A stretch of DNA of 64,000 nucleotides, from the NCBI GenBank assembly GCA_020310875.1, contig CM035439.1, positions 139,935,852 through 139,999,851 of the forward strand, given 5' to 3'. Made by a program: the position numbers and the translations under genes. This stretch comes from Ceratopteris richardii. Lineage: Eukaryota > Streptophyta > Polypodiopsida > Polypodiales > Pteridaceae. The notes below the pieces were generated by a model. The model was not told the origin of the DNA. It worked only from the letters and a program-made list of their open reading frames with translations, and made no database searches. Shown here in pieces: positions 33,196-45,878 of the stretch; positions within the stretch are counted from its first letter, which is position 1; each line of letters begins with the position of its first letter.

Positions 33196-34627
33196 GCCTT
33201 TCTTGAATGTCCTAATACTTTTGTTTGGCCAGTCGCTCCATTGTGAATCATTGAAGAACAACATTCAAGGCCTCTAATGAGATTGTCCCTTCTTGCATCA
33301 TTGAAAAAGATTATGAAACTATTAAAAATAGGGAAATCTTTAGAATTCTTGGTATTCCCATGGGCTTCTAGGTATCTCTCAATCAAAGATGGGAATCAGC
33401 CTCAAACAAGTTTAGAGGTGAGATTTTCAAATGGTTTGCCTCACAAATCTCATATTCTTTATCCTTAACCACTATATTATTCTTTGCTTTCCCTATTTCT
33501 TGTCTTGCTAGAAGTCATCTAATAAATAGCTTAACTCAAGTTATTTCCTTGTCTAGAAGGTTTCCTTGGGGAGTATGTCCATAATATTAAAATCTCTAAG
33601 GTTGCTTGGCACACTTTCTATCTTCCCAAGGGGTAGGGTGGGATTGGTATTAACTATCCTTCTAAGATGGCCAACAAACTTGTTGCTAAGTGGATGCTTA
33701 GGTCTTTACATTCCAATGACTTATGGGCTTGTCTTATTTAAAGGAAAATTCATATGTTTTCATTGAAAGATTTCAAATCTTGGACTAACCATTCTGTTTG
33801 GGATATTATTTTTTATCCACATAAATATAACCTTGTTGGAAGCCGTCTTTGTTGCAAGATGTGGAATGAATGGGTGGAAGTTAAGAAAATTTACACCCCT
33901 TGCAGAGACTTCGTATCTAATAATTCTTTCTTTCTATAGGATTCTGTTTGGACAAGGTGGATCTCTTTATGGAAAAATGGGAATTTATGCATAAAAGAGC
34001 ACAACTTCTTTAAACCACGGATATTAAGATGGCTCCACTTCATAATAATGGTGATTTCAGCTTGAAATATCATATTTCTTTAGTGACTTCTTTATCTTTA
34101 GCTTGTATACAGGTTATAATGTGGCACAAGTCATTCTTTGTTGGCTCAACTAGATCAATGGTCTAAGAATATGGAGCCGTATCTTCATGAAGTGGCCCTT
34201 GACAAGTCGAAACAATTCAAATCAAAGAAGGGGTGAATTTCTAAAATCCTCAATAAACTTAATGTCATTGAAACCCCATGCAATGAAGGTACATGTGAAG
34301 GATTTAGCCCATCTTTTTATTAATTATCCCAATGCTCAAAAATTCGGGAGCCCTATCAACAATTTCTATATTGAACTCAGATGTAAAAAGCGTGACTTTA
34401 GAGAGATCCTTTTTGGTGAGTGCAAAAGGTTGGACTTGGCTCTTTTGCATCTTTGGAGGGGTCACTCTCTTTGGACCATTTGGTCTTCGAGGAATGTAAA
34501 GGTCTTCCAAAATAAATCCTCCTTTCAATTGGCTCCTCATCTGGTCACGCTCAAGAACATCGACATCAAAGTCTTCTTACTATCAAGGATGCCTTGCCCA
34601 TTGCATTTTAGTTGTTTGTGGATCTAA
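33196..34627 (+). pseudogene. LINE-1 ORF2, 3' part
   Basis: Continues the polymerase after the insertion: AFLECPNTFVWP, FRILGIPMGF near 33345, KISKVAWHTFYLPKG near 33590, MANKLVAKWMLRSLHSND near 33670, VWDIIFYPH. The zinc-binding C-terminal region follows: DLAHLFINYPNAQKFG near 34300 and LWTIWSSRNVKVFQNKSS near 34475. Several shifts and stops. An untranslated tail with TTTTAATATATTTTTGT leads to A12 at 34926-34937. Confidence 0.8.
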
Positions 34628-34937
34628 AGCAACATAACCCCTCTTTATGGAGGAATGTAGCCCTCTCAATGTACTTAATGGAAAGACTTGCCATGTTTTT
34701 TTCATTAGATGATTAAACATCCTTGTAATTCTTGTGGTTACCTTTGGTTGTATTATTTGTGTACCCTAGTGGCTTCTACATTCTATACTACTTTAGCCTG
34801 TTGTACTTGGTTTATAGTCTCAATCATTGTTGTATGAACGGGGGATACTGATCTTGTTTTTCTGTGATCTTACTCGTGTAGTTGTAACTTTACCTCACTT
34901 TTTTAATATATTTTTGTTGTCTTCCAAAAAAAAAAAA

Positions 34938-35079
34938 CTCTTCCATAGAGATGTTGGCTTCATAAATCTTTTTTAATAATAACTCCATAGGAATAAGAGA
35001 AATCATTGGAGATGTAATTTCAAAGTTAAAGCCGAAGAAGTAGGCTTCGGTTGGACCTCTATTTTAGAAATCTCTTGGA
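34938..35079. other. Short spacer between LINE-1 and LINE-2
   Basis: No gene. AGAAATCTC at about 35065 recurs directly after the LINE-2 A tail (near 37048) and could be the LINE-2 target duplication; weak because it is only nine bases and not flush with a defined 5' end. Confidence 0.35.
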
Positions 35080-37044
35080 GACACCCAAGCTTCATCCAAA
35101 GCTGTCAATCAAAAGCATGTTCACTTCACAAAGAATCTCGCTCATCATGTTCATTTTGTTTTTGTCTATGACATACGCAAATGGGCGCGGGAATTATTTT
35201 TTTTTGTATATGACATATTCAAATGCGCGCGGGAATTTTTTTTTTTTTTTTTTTGTATATGACTTAACGGTGTGAGGCATTGGGTAGAGAGAGAGAGAGA
35301 GAGAGAGGAGGGATGTTCAAATATGGAGTCTGGAGTTGTCGCAGCAAGTCGACGTGCAACCATTTGACGGCGGAGCTGTTGAAGAAAAAGGGCGAGAGAG
35401 AGAGAAAGAGAGAGACTGTGTGCTTGAGAGAGAGAGTGAAGAAACTTTGAGCGCAAAAGGGCTCCACGGAAGAAACTCTGATCAAAGTCTCCACGTAGGG
35501 AATAGTAAGTCTTTGATAGTAACTCCATGGGAAATTGGGAACACGAGAAATCTAGAAAGACTTGGCCAAAGTGGAAAGAATCTGCAGAAACTTCCTTTGG
35601 ACTGGGGACCCCAACAGGAGGGGGATTCCCAAAATCAAATGGGAAACTTGCATTAGCCCTAAAGACTCAGGGGGCTTGGGAATTTTGGATATTGTTGAGT
35701 TAGCTGACAAGTTGGCGGCAAAGTGGCTTATCAAAGCTTGGAGCAATAGGGAGTCCTCTTGGGCTAAATTGATCTTCAGAAACGCGGAAGACCTTACCTT
35801 AGTTGGCCACCCTGGTTGGAAGGACATAGGGATTCTCACGCTTTTGTTCTCCCCCCACCCGGTCTTCCCTAAAGGATCTAGCCTCGTGTGTTCCTTATGG
35901 AAGAATTGGAACAAGGCCAAACAGTACATCAGAAGCAGTGATGAGTGGAAGTGGGCGGCTGGCATAAGACAAAATGACTCTATTTGGTTCCCGATCAGCG
36001 GCATTCGGGGGGTGGAGTCTTGGAACCTCCAAACTGCAAGGCGGTTATGGAACAAGGGGTTCAAACAGTGGAAAAAACTCTGGAAACAAGAGACCAGCCA
36101 GTGGATCAGGTTCGAAGAATTGGATCCGAGACTTAGAGTTACCTTTGAGGAATGGACTCTTCTTCAAAGCAGGTGTTTAGCATGGGACCGCTCAACTAGC
36201 CGCCTTCTCTACGGTCAGGATCTTCCTTGCTTGGAGGGCCTCAAATGGAGCAATGGTAAGAAGCTATCCAGAATCCCCAACTTCAAAGACGATTTAGATG
36301 TTCACCACACCCTTAACAAGAGATGGTGCCTTTCTTGGACCAAACTTCGGTGGGAGCTAAAATTCATGTCTATTTGGCACCCCCTAATTGAGGTCAAAAA
36401 GTCCGTTCTCATGTGGCAGATCTTGCATAAAAGTATCTGGACCAATGCAAGGGCTAACAAAATCTGTGGTGTGCCACCATGGTGCAAGCGTTGCAATCGG
36501 TGCATCGAAGATTTAGCTCACCTGTTCTTCGACTGCCCCAAGTCCCGTGTTATCTGGCATCACGTGACCCGAGTATTGAGATTCACGAACCAAATCAACT
36601 GGCATCAAGTGATGTTGGGTGAGGCGATCGACTGCTCATCGAGACTGTGGAATGCCATCAGAGGTGAGACTCTCTAGAAGATTTGGAGGGAGCGATGTGC
36701 TGTCAATTTTGGCCAAACTCCTAAGGAATGGTCGATCGAGAAATCCTTGTTTCTCCTAGGTAAAAGAATCTCCCGAGTCAAGAAATCGCCACCGTTTAGA
36801 CATCACTGTATTTATCTCCTCGAAAACAACAAGTTGAAACCCAAATGGGTCCCACATGAGGGTGATGATAATTTTATCCCCCTCATCTGTAATGCCTTGT
36901 AGCTTGCCATACTCCTCCCCTGCATTGTGGGATTTGGGGGGTCCCATGGGCACTAGTCCCATTCACTTGTAACTTTTTTCTTTATTATAATTATAGTCCG
37001 GGAGATTAGGCTAAGGCCGAACTTCCTTTATTTAAAAAAAAAAA
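35080..37044 (+). mobile_element. L1-type LINE LINE-2, internally deleted
   Basis: The first ~430 bases match the start of LINE-3 (TCACTTCACAAAGAATCTCG at 35123 and 37077, then a GA-rich run and TTGACGGCGGAGCTGTTGAA-like sequence). They are followed at once by the C-terminal third of ORF2 and an A11 tail (37034-37044). ORF1, endonuclease and most RT are missing. The 5' segment has a tandemly repeated TATGACAT...GCGCGGGAATTTTTT unit. Confidence 0.8.
35550..36899 (+). pseudogene. LINE-2 ORF2 C-terminal region with RT zinc-binding domain
   Basis: The best-preserved LINE frame here: open from 35562 to a TAG at 36675-36677, then in frame to about 36899. Contents: RICRNFLWTGDPNRRGIPK, SGGLGILDIVELADKLAAKW, PVFPKGSSLVCSLWKNW, and near 36370-36550 the zf-RVT domain (SVLMWQILHKSIWTNARA, VPPWCKRCNRCIEDLAHL, FFDCPKSRVIWHHV) with its Cys/His ligands CKRC, H, C. 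This domain assists target-primed reverse transcription. It cannot act alone, since RT and endonuclease are absent. Confidence 0.85.
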
Positions 37045-37449
37045 GGGAGAAATCTCCGCAAATAAATCCATGCATTTCACTTCACAAAGAATCTCGCTCA
37101 TCATGTTCATTCTGTCTCTGTCTATGAATACGCAAATGCACGCGAGCCCTGCGACTGAGTGTGAGGCATTGAGAGAGAGAGAAAGAGGGGGGTGTTCAAA
37201 GTCATGGAGCTATCGCAGGAGGCCTACTACATGGAGCCATTTGACAGCGGACCTGTTGAAGAAAAAGGGAGAGAGGATTGTACGTTGCTAGATGAAAAAG
37301 AAAGACGTTAATGGACTAAAGTCTTGCTAAACTCAGAGTTAGGGTTTGAGTTGTGAGTGCCGCTCCTTCTTCTTCTCTTGTGCCTTTACCAGCTTCTGTC
37401 GCGCCCCCCGAGAGGGGCGTACCCTCTGGATTGTACCACGTCTTCCGTT

Positions 37450-38547
37450 TTGGGAAGACATGTCGTTACACGAAGCTCTTAGAGATGGTATGGCTAGCCC
37501 ATCTGTGCTCCATGAAGAAATGTTTGGTGTGCTCAACTCGGTGGTTAACCCGGTCTTCCACTTCAGTGGAGCTAATGTAGGGGGTGTGAGAGATATTACG
37601 AAAGCATGGAATCACTTGGACTTTCAGGTATTACCTAACCCTAAAAGTGCTCCTTCAAAGACAGAGTGGTTTGTCATATGCGAGTGTTGTTCAATCACAT
37701 CAACAAGGACCATTTTCTATGTTCAATGTTCAAGGTCTTCCAGGTATGCCCTATTCTCATTTTGAAGTTAGAGATTGTAAAGGCAAAGAGAAGATGGATG
37801 GGGAATGTGAAGTTGATAGGGAAATCCCTAATGCTTGTCCTGAACATGTTCTTAATTTGGATCCTGAAGTTGAAGATAGGGATGACTCCACATTGATCAT
37901 TGAAAGCACTTCCTTGGAGAGTTGGAATAACCATGTCTAAGAAAGTTGTGATTGGGCTATGTCATGGTCCTTGACCTGCTCAGGAAATCTTCAAGAATTG
38001 AATGAAGGTCAACTGGGAGAGCAAGGGTCTTTTTGCTAAGCATATTCAGTATCTTCCCAATAACTACTTCCTTTTCTTTTTTGAAGATGCTCATAATGCA
38101 ATGCAGGTGATAGCTGAAGGACATTGGATTATCAGGAATACTCCGATTTCTTTTTTTAAATGGTTTCCAGGATTTAGCCCTAGAGGTTCTAAACCTACTA
38201 AGGTGCCTGTTTGGATAGAATTTCCAGATCGTCCTGTAGAATATTATCCTTGGATAGAGCAATTGGGTAGTCTAATTGGCAAAGTCTTTGGTCAAAGACC
38301 TAGAAATGGGTTTAATCCTAAATGGGATCCTCAAATGTTGATTGAAGTAGACATTTCTAAGAACATTAAACCTATGCTAGTGCTTAAAAACTCTGAAGGG
38401 TGTAAACTGCATGAACAAAAAGTTTTTTATAAAAATCTCCCTAATGCTTGTTTTCATTGCTATAAACAGGGTCATTTGATTAAAGATTGCCCAAACTTGG
38501 TGAATAATCAATTGAAAGATAACAAAGGTGAGAGCTCTAAGAAATAG
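37450..38547 (+). pseudogene. LINE-3 ORF1 (DUF4283-like, CCHC)
   Basis: Frame 37450 on gives MSLHEALRDGMASPSVL. Later, 38002-38547 is open for 181 codons: LFAKHIQYLPNNYFLFFFED, GHWIIRNTPISFFKWFPGF, KVPVWIEFPDRPVEYYPWI, and a canonical CX2CX4HX4C knuckle in NACFHCYKQGHLIKDCPN (38437-38490). This pattern is the usual DUF4283 plus zinc knuckle of plant LINE ORF1, an RNA-binding protein. Lys/Ser-rich sequence to about 39110 appears to be its decayed tail. Confidence 0.8.
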
Positions 38548-39149
38548 GTAACAGACTTTATTAAAGAAGAGTAGGCAATGGATCAAAAAAGCTCCTAACA
38601 AGACTAAAAGGAAACCTTTCCATCTCAGACCGAAGCCAGAAATCTAGGTGAAAGAGATAAGTAATCCCTTCTAGCTTCTTGATGATTCTAATAATGATGT
38701 TACAGATTCTACAAGAAATGCAGGTATACAACAGGTTATTAATGGTACTTTTACAGAAAATAAAGAGAAGAGTAAAAAAGGGGAAGAGAAAGGATGGACT
38801 ATTGTGGGTAAGAAGGGTAGTCTTAAATCCCCCTCCCCCAAATCAAGTAATTCCTCTGACTCGCACTACTCAGATGATGATGATATCAATATTATGCAGC
38901 CTGCTGATGAAGTGTTTATAGAACAATTGAACAAAAGTGATGGAGTCATGATGCAGACAGAAACAGGTTTTTTGGGTGGGACTGATGTCTGTATGTCATT
39001 AGGTAGGACAACAAGTCCTATTTCTAAGGAAAAGGTTAAATAAAAAAGAAAAGATACAGTTAGATCCTCTAACTCAGCTGTTAAGCCTCTCAAGAATCAT
39101 AAAAAGTAATTGGCCTAGTGTTGTGTTTTCCCTCCCTGCTCTGATAATC

Positions 39150-42100
39150 ATGGATAACATCAAAATCATCTCCCTTAATACAAAAGGCCTCTCTAACCTT
39201 GTTAGAGGGAAAAATATTAATAATTGGTTAAAAGATTCTTCTTTAGTTCCTGATTTCATTTGTTTGAAGGAGATTAAAGTTGGTGGTTATCAACTCATCG
39301 CCAATCTGAGGATTGTTTCTAGCTAGTCCACTTGGTATCATACCAACCCAAATGGTAAAGGTGGAGCTGCTATTGGTATTAACTCTAGTCTTAACCATAT
39401 TGTTGAAAAGGCTATGATCAATGACTCCAATCAATGGGTTGCCTTGAAGTGTAAAGAACCTCTTAATTTCACTATTGTGTGTGTCTATGCTGCTAATAAC
39501 TCTGTGGATAGATCTAAATGTTGGGGAAGAGATTGGTAAGTTAAATGGTGACATCATTTTAAATGGTGATTTTAACATGGTCACTAACTCTGATGATAGA
39601 ACTGGTTTTTGGTACTGAAAAAAATTGCAGGTTTAATCTTGTTAATAGTCATAATCTTTTTGACCTTTCTACTAGTACTGGCCATACTTGGAATAACAGG
39701 AGTGTTAACAATAGGTTATCTGCTAGACTTGACAGATTTTATATGAATTCTGCTAGGTATCAAGATCTTTGGAATAGCAGTTGTGATTTAGACCCTACCC
39801 TTCAGCTTTTTGACCATGCTCCCCTTATTGTTAAGCTGTTTGGTAATAATCCTTCCTATAGAGCTAGTTGGCCTCACCTTGCATGTCCCTTCTTAGGGTT
39901 CCCATTGTGAAAGGGAAGATTATTAATATCTTTAAGGTTCACTTTATCATGGGATGTTCCCCCTTTAAGGCCTGGGAGGAGGCTATTAGAGATGTTCAAT
40001 GTGTTCTTGCCTCTTTTAAGAAAAAAGCTAGGATTGTTAGATACAATAGAAGGATGATGCTTCTTAAAGAGATAGATAATATTGATTGCTCTAATTTAAG
40101 TAACAATGTTAAGTTACAGAAGATCCTTGAACTTTAGGAAAAAGTGAGGTATGAAGATTACTTTCTTGCTTGTGGTACCCTTGCCACATCTAGAGAGTTT
40201 TGGGCTGGGAAAATTGATAAACCTAGTAAACATATGTATGAGATCATGAGAAAAAAAAAAGCTAGAGATTTTATCCTCTTGCTTAAGAAAAGTACTGGTG
40301 ATTATGCTTCCTGTATGAAGGAGAACTTATAGGAGGCTGTAAGCTTCTTTACCAATGTTTTCTCTATGCCTCCAAGAGAGGGGACCACATCTAGAGTGCA
40401 AGAGCTACCATTGCCCAAAAAAGGAGGAAAATGATTCCTCATGGCTTGGTCTCCCTCCTTGATCTCCCCTTCTCTGCTGGTGAGGTTAGAGAAACCATTA
40501 GTAAATTGAAACCCTGTAAGTCTCTTGGTCATGATGGAATTCCTAATGAATTTTTTTCAAGAGTTTAAAGAGGTGTTGGTGCCCATTATTCTCTGGATCT
40601 GGCAAGAAGCCATAAGAAGAGGTTCTCTTTCTACCTTCATTAATACTGGGGTTATTAAATTGGTTCACAAAAGAGGATCTAAAGATGATCTTAACAATTG
40701 GAGACCTATCTCTTGTCTGACTTCTTTGTATAAAATATATGCCTCCTCCCTTGCTAGAAGGTTAAGTCCCCTGATGGATAGTATCATTTTCCCTGAGCAA
40801 AAAGGTTTTATTAAAGGCAGATTTATTCTTGATGTTATTATTTCCATTTGGAAGGATTAGACTTTTCCAATGAGATGAACATTGATGCTTTTTTCTTCAA
40901 GATTTATTTTGATAAGGCTTATGATAGAATTGAGTGGGATTTTATTCTTCAATCCCTTCAAGACATTGGAGATGGTAGGAATTTTATTAAATTCACTAGT
41001 ACTCGTTTTGGAAATGCTCACTCTAAAGTGGCTATGAATGGTTATCTCGCCCCCCCCCCCCCCCCTTAAGCTTTGTAGATCCATAAGACAAGGCTGTCCC
41101 TTGGTCCTCTCCTATTTGCTATCACTAGTGATGCTCTAGACTGGCTTGTTAAGGACTACATCAATCAAGGTACTATAAAAGGTATTGAGATCCCCAAGTT
41201 CATTCTCAATTTTGTCTTCAAATGTTTGTTGATGATACTAACTTAGTGATGAGGGCTGATGTTTCTTCTGCTGATATCTTTCTAAAATGTCTTAATACCT
41301 TTTGCATAGCTATTGGTTCTGTTGTTAATCACGATAAAACTGGTTTTTTTGCTACTAATTGTGTTAAGGATGTAGGTTGTGATATCATAAAAAAAGATAC
41401 ACTTTTCAGGCTTTTGGGTATTCATATGGGCTTTGAAATCACCAATGAACAAATATGGAGTTGGGTCTTAGATAAATTTAGAATTAAAGTTTTCAAGTGG
41501 ATGGATATGCAGACTAACATCTCTCAAAGAACTTTTGTTTTGAAGCATTACATTCTTCCTTACCTGACCTATTTTTTGACTTATTGGCAGCCTACCAAAA
41601 AACAGGTGTCTCAAGCTATTTCTCTGGCCAAGAGATTCTTGTGGGGAGGATCCAAAATTCCTAAAATTGCTTGGAAGATTTGCTGCATGAAGAAATCAGA
41701 GGGGGGTCTTGGATTGATTTGCCCTTCAAGAATGGCTACCCAGATGGCTGCCAAATGGATCCTTCGAGCTCTCTCCTCTGATGATTTTTGGGCTTCTCTA
41801 ATTAAAAGAAATATTAATAAATTCTGCTTAAAAAATAATAAGAGTTGGATTAAATTTACTTTATGGGATATTGTGATTTCTCCTGCCATTTTTGTTCCCA
41901 AAGGTAGCTCCCTTGTTTGTAACTTCTGGAGAGCCTGGATGTTCGTCAAATATTGCTCTAAACTGCCTATTTGGTTTTCTAATAATTATTCCTTCTTAAT
42001 GTAGGATTCCCTGTGGATAGGCTGGCTTATTAACTATAACAATTCCCCTCTCCCTGTTAGATGGAATAAGTGTAAAAAAAGAGGCTTTGATAAATGGCAT

Positions 42101-42200
42101 GATTTGTATAGGGATGGAATTGTGATTGAAGACAGACATATTATGAGAATTAATTAATTGTCCTTGTCTTGTAAATAGATAATCAAGGATAGGAAGCATC
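39150..42200 (+). pseudogene. LINE-3 ORF2: endonuclease, reverse transcriptase
   Basis: Endonuclease: MDNIKIISLNTKGLSNLV at 39150, DFICLKEIKVGG (the metal-binding Glu of the KE pair present), KGGAAIGINSSLNH, LNGDFNMVTNSDDRTGF, FDHAPLIVKLF. RT: KPCKSLGHDGIPNEFF near 40515, LVHKRGSKDDLNNWRPISC near 40660, PEQKGFIKGRFILDV near 40795, FDKAYDRIEWDFIL near 40910, FVDDTNLVM at 41222. A further open frame 41222-42004 covers the thumb and connection (FRLLGIHMGFEI, FLWGGSKIPKIAWKICC, SEGGLGLICPSRM, VPKGSSLVCNFWRAW). Multiple frameshifts, and a run of about 16 C at 41050 interrupts the RT. Confidence 0.87.
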
Positions 42201-42354
42201 AACTGCTGCAAATAATTGACAACAACCTTTGGGAGAAGACTGTCACTATCTATGATGTGGCTAAGAAATCTTGCTTGTTATGACTGTAGCTTTAGACTTG
42301 GGCTCCAAAGCTACACAAAAAAGGACATTGTTCTCTTGAGGATAACGAAGATTC

Positions 42355-42443
42355 CTAGAGGCTTTTTTCCTTCTGCTTGTATATATGCCAATAACCCAAA
42401 TGGGTCACTTATCTTTGTACATTCTCTTGGTAATATATTCAGC
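42355..42443 (+). repeat. Scrap of a copia LTR
   Basis: Matches the reverse complement of the 230 bp copia LTR from its GAGGTTTTTTCC block through TATATATGCC, TACTTATCTTTGTACATTCT-like sequence, to ATTCAG. There it is cut by the CACTA-2 terminal repeat. It is in plus orientation, the reverse of copia-1 and copia-2. Confidence 0.8.
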
Positions 42444-42800
42444 CATTACAAGGAATATGGGGTCATAGGGATAGTTAATGCAATACATTTTCCTCGCTTT
42501 GTGATGGAGCATTTCATCGGAGCGGGCATTGAGATTGTACCGTTGTCTAAATGATGTTAATCTCAATCTTATTTTCGACATTTAGACTGACACTCCTAGC
42601 GACGTAAACATTAGCCTCGCTTATATGACTTGGTCATAAGCATTGCTTATACTGCTTATCGGCTAGCATTGCTTATGTGATGCTATTGACTATGCAATGC
42701 ATATGCATCACTTATACGATGCAAGCGATTATTGGAAAGATGATGGTTTTGCATCACTTATGTGACGGTTATCTTTCATTAAAAAAAACAATTGGACCAC
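42444..42800 (-). repeat. CACTA-2 terminal and decayed subterminal repeats
   Basis: Words such as AGCATTGCTTATGTGATG and GCATCACTTATGTGACGG correspond to GCGTCGCTTATGCGACG of CACTA-1. Nearly all differences are CG to TG or CA. An inverted pair, CTCTTCGATCATC...GATCGAAGAG (42800-42840), matches the same structure in CACTA-1 at 20710-20750. Confidence 0.8.
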
Positions 42801-42969
42801 TCTTCGATCATCATTTACGCACATCTGATCGAAGAGTACTTGAACGTTCAGATCTGCGTTATGATTATGAGATCTTATTGTCTCTCTCTCTCTCTCCTTC
42901 TTTTTACCTCTTTCTCTTTTAATTTCTATCTTTTGATCTCTCTCTCTCTTTCTGTTTCTCTCTCTCTCT

Positions 42970-43000
<31 letters not shown>

Positions 43001-43129
43001 GTTCTCTCTCTCTCTGCTTATTACAAGTTATTCAAAAAGTTCACCAAGCATAAAATATGGCTAATTACTGTAAGTATAATTTTCATTGGTTGCATATCAT
43101 TTAAATTGTTTTATTTTCATTAATTTACA

Positions 43130-43790
<661 letters not shown>

Positions 43791-43949
43791 TAAAGTAATC
43801 AAGTACATGTTAAATATAAACAGTAATATCAAACAAGACTTTTCATTCATTAGTACCATAGACACAATTCAAAACATAACTAGAATGAGAAAATATATAG
43901 ATATAAAAAGAATATGTATATCAATGTAAAATATATATCCAGTGTAATA

Positions 43950-44690
43950 TTATATCAATCATCTTGATCATCATCATCATCCACATCATCATGTAAGTTC
44001 TAATCATCATGATCATCATCATGATCATCCTCATCATCACAATCATCCACATGATCTAATGTATTTGTAGTGGCATCATGGGTAGAGGTATGAGCACTTT
44101 GTGATGATCCAAATCATCCAATGTGTGTCTGTCTCTCCACCTCATCCATATTTGCCTCTCCATAATACTTCTGTATTACATATAACAAACATAAATAAAT
44201 AAAACATATAAAACATCAATAAAAATAAAATAATTGTCTAAAATTTAGTAATATTTACAAAAGAATTTGAATGATCTTGCATGTACTCACTCAGATGTCG
44301 ATATCCACAATGTGTAGCAAAATCAAGTTCCTTTTTCGTAGGATATCGATAAGCAATAAAAAATAATAAAAATAAAAAATATAGTTTCAATAATATATAT
44401 ACTTACATATAGCTACAAAACCATGATGGCCCATTTGGCCTAAATGCAATGTATGACCTGACTCAACTCTCTTCTTTATAGCAACCTGCATTTATTTAAT
44501 GAAACAAAAATACATAGATTAAATGTAAAACATTTATAAAATATATGAGAATTATAAGTCATAGTAATATAAACAATTAATTTGTATACCTTTTGCTGAG
44601 GAAATGATTCTTGAAGACGTAGTTGTTTGCGAAAAAAATGCCACATCTCAGGTGGTATGTTAGGTCTTCTTTCAGATACATACACTTACA
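43950..44690 (-). pseudogene. CACTA-2 TNP1-like gene, decayed
   Basis: Minus-strand exons match exons 4-7 of the CACTA-1 gene: RRPNIPPEMWHFFRKQLRLQ with QESFPQQK (44590-44670), KKRVESGHTLHLGQMGHHGF (44410-44485), ATHCGYRHLSEYMQDHSNSF (44270-44330), and the Asp-rich tail (43960-44170), which has stops. Splice sites are partly kept. Exons 1-3 are missing because the gypsy-2 insertion lies upstream. Not functional. Confidence 0.75.
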
Positions 44691-45231
44691 TATACATACA
44701 CTTACATATACATACATATACTTACAGATACATACATACATACACGGACACACATACATGCATACACATACAGATATTCATACACTTACACATATTCATA
44801 CACATATACATACACATATACATATACATATTCATACACATAAAACATACACATATTTATGCACATACACATATTTATACACATACACATATTTATACAC
44901 GTACACATACACATACATACATACATATATACATACACACACACATACATGCATACACATACATATATTCATACACTTACACATATATACATACCCACAG
45001 AATGTGTTTATATTTCAAAATGTATATTTGTGTATATCTGAATATGTGTATGTATAAATATGTACATGTGAATGTGTGTGTATGTAAATAATCATATTTG
45101 TAATATGTATTACCTTTATTTGCTACACAATTAGATTGTGATCAATCAGAGGGCAATGGTATCATGAAAATGCATCAAGAAATGATACTATATTGTCTTG
45201 ACACCAATATCTCATCAAGATCAATGGCCTT
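44690..45231. repeat. CACTA-2 CA-rich tract and flank of gypsy-2
   Basis: CACATACATACA-type repeats to about 45060, then TGTGTATGTAAATA, then 45090-45170 matching the antisense exon start of CACTA-1 (GATCAATCAGAGGGCAATGG). No independent gene. Confidence 0.7.
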
Positions 45232-45864
45232 TGTAGCTCAGTGATGAGTAGCACCTCCTTTAATGTCAATCCGGGAAGACGTGAGGATGGTATGATGACC
45301 TCGAGCAAGTGAAGGCACAAGTGCGTGAGTGAGAAGCACACTAAAATGCACACACATACACACACACGCGCACACACGGCAAGACAAAGAGTGAGAAGCA
45401 ATGGAGTTCTTAGATTACTTTCAAAGAGCTCATACAAGTTCAAAACTATTACAAGCTAACCTCAAAAATGAGCTCTCTAGCTCTATTTATAGTTTTTGAC
45501 TAGGTTTTGGCCCTGTCCAGACCTAGTGTCCGACCTAGTTAAAAATTAGGTTCCAAGGCCTATTTGAGGGCTTAAACGGAGTCTAAAAAATACAAAAATT
45601 GACATGTAGGTACTTCTAAAGCTCCTCAAGCTCAAGGACTCCTTGGCTTGCACAAAATGGAGCTACAAAAATATGAAATGCTATTTACAATGATGGTTAG
45701 TGATAAAAATCATTGTTATAAAGACGTTGATTTGGAAAAATTTGAAGGCCTATCTGCCAGATCTGCGTCGACTGCTTTGTCTACTTAATCCTTCGCCTTG
45801 CTCTGACTCTCTCCGCTGGCTTCCTTGTCTCCTCAGTCCTTGGGTGCTCATACGGCTCTCAACA
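45232..45864 (-). repeat. gypsy-2 3' LTR (633 bp)
   Basis: Plus-strand ends TGTAGCTCAGTG...CTCTCAACA. It contains the ACTAGGT inverted repeat, a TATA box (TATTTATAG region near 45485) and the GT-rich run in reverse. It is longer than the gypsy-1 LTR by extra U3 sequence next to the polypurine tract. Confidence 0.9.
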
Positions 45865-45878
45865 CCCCCCCCTCTCTC
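45865..45878 (-). promoter_or_regulatory. gypsy-2 polypurine tract
   Basis: CCCCCCCCTCTCTC on the plus strand, flush with the LTR. The 7 bp hairpin GTCTGTC/GACAGAC lies next to it at 45881-45900, as in gypsy-1. Confidence 0.85.

Larger units (their letters stand above)
25430..34937 (+). mobile_element. L1-type LINE LINE-1, split by a 4 kb insertion
   Basis: Two halves of one non-LTR retrotransposon: ORF1, endonuclease and RT on the left (25430-29159), then thumb, C-terminal and zinc-binding region and a 12-base A tail on the right (33192-34937). The halves join in register with LINE-3: the codons before 29160 and after 33196 align to consecutive LINE-3 codons around FVDD...FLKC. Both ORFs carry many stops and shifts. 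No target duplication was identified. Confidence 0.85.
37070..42354 (+). mobile_element. L1-type LINE LINE-3, 3' truncated
   Basis: 5' untranslated region shared with LINE-2, ORF1, endonuclease, RT and part of the C-terminal region. The zinc-binding end and A tail are missing; a copia LTR scrap begins near 42355. It is the most complete LINE of the window but both ORFs are broken. Confidence 0.85.
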
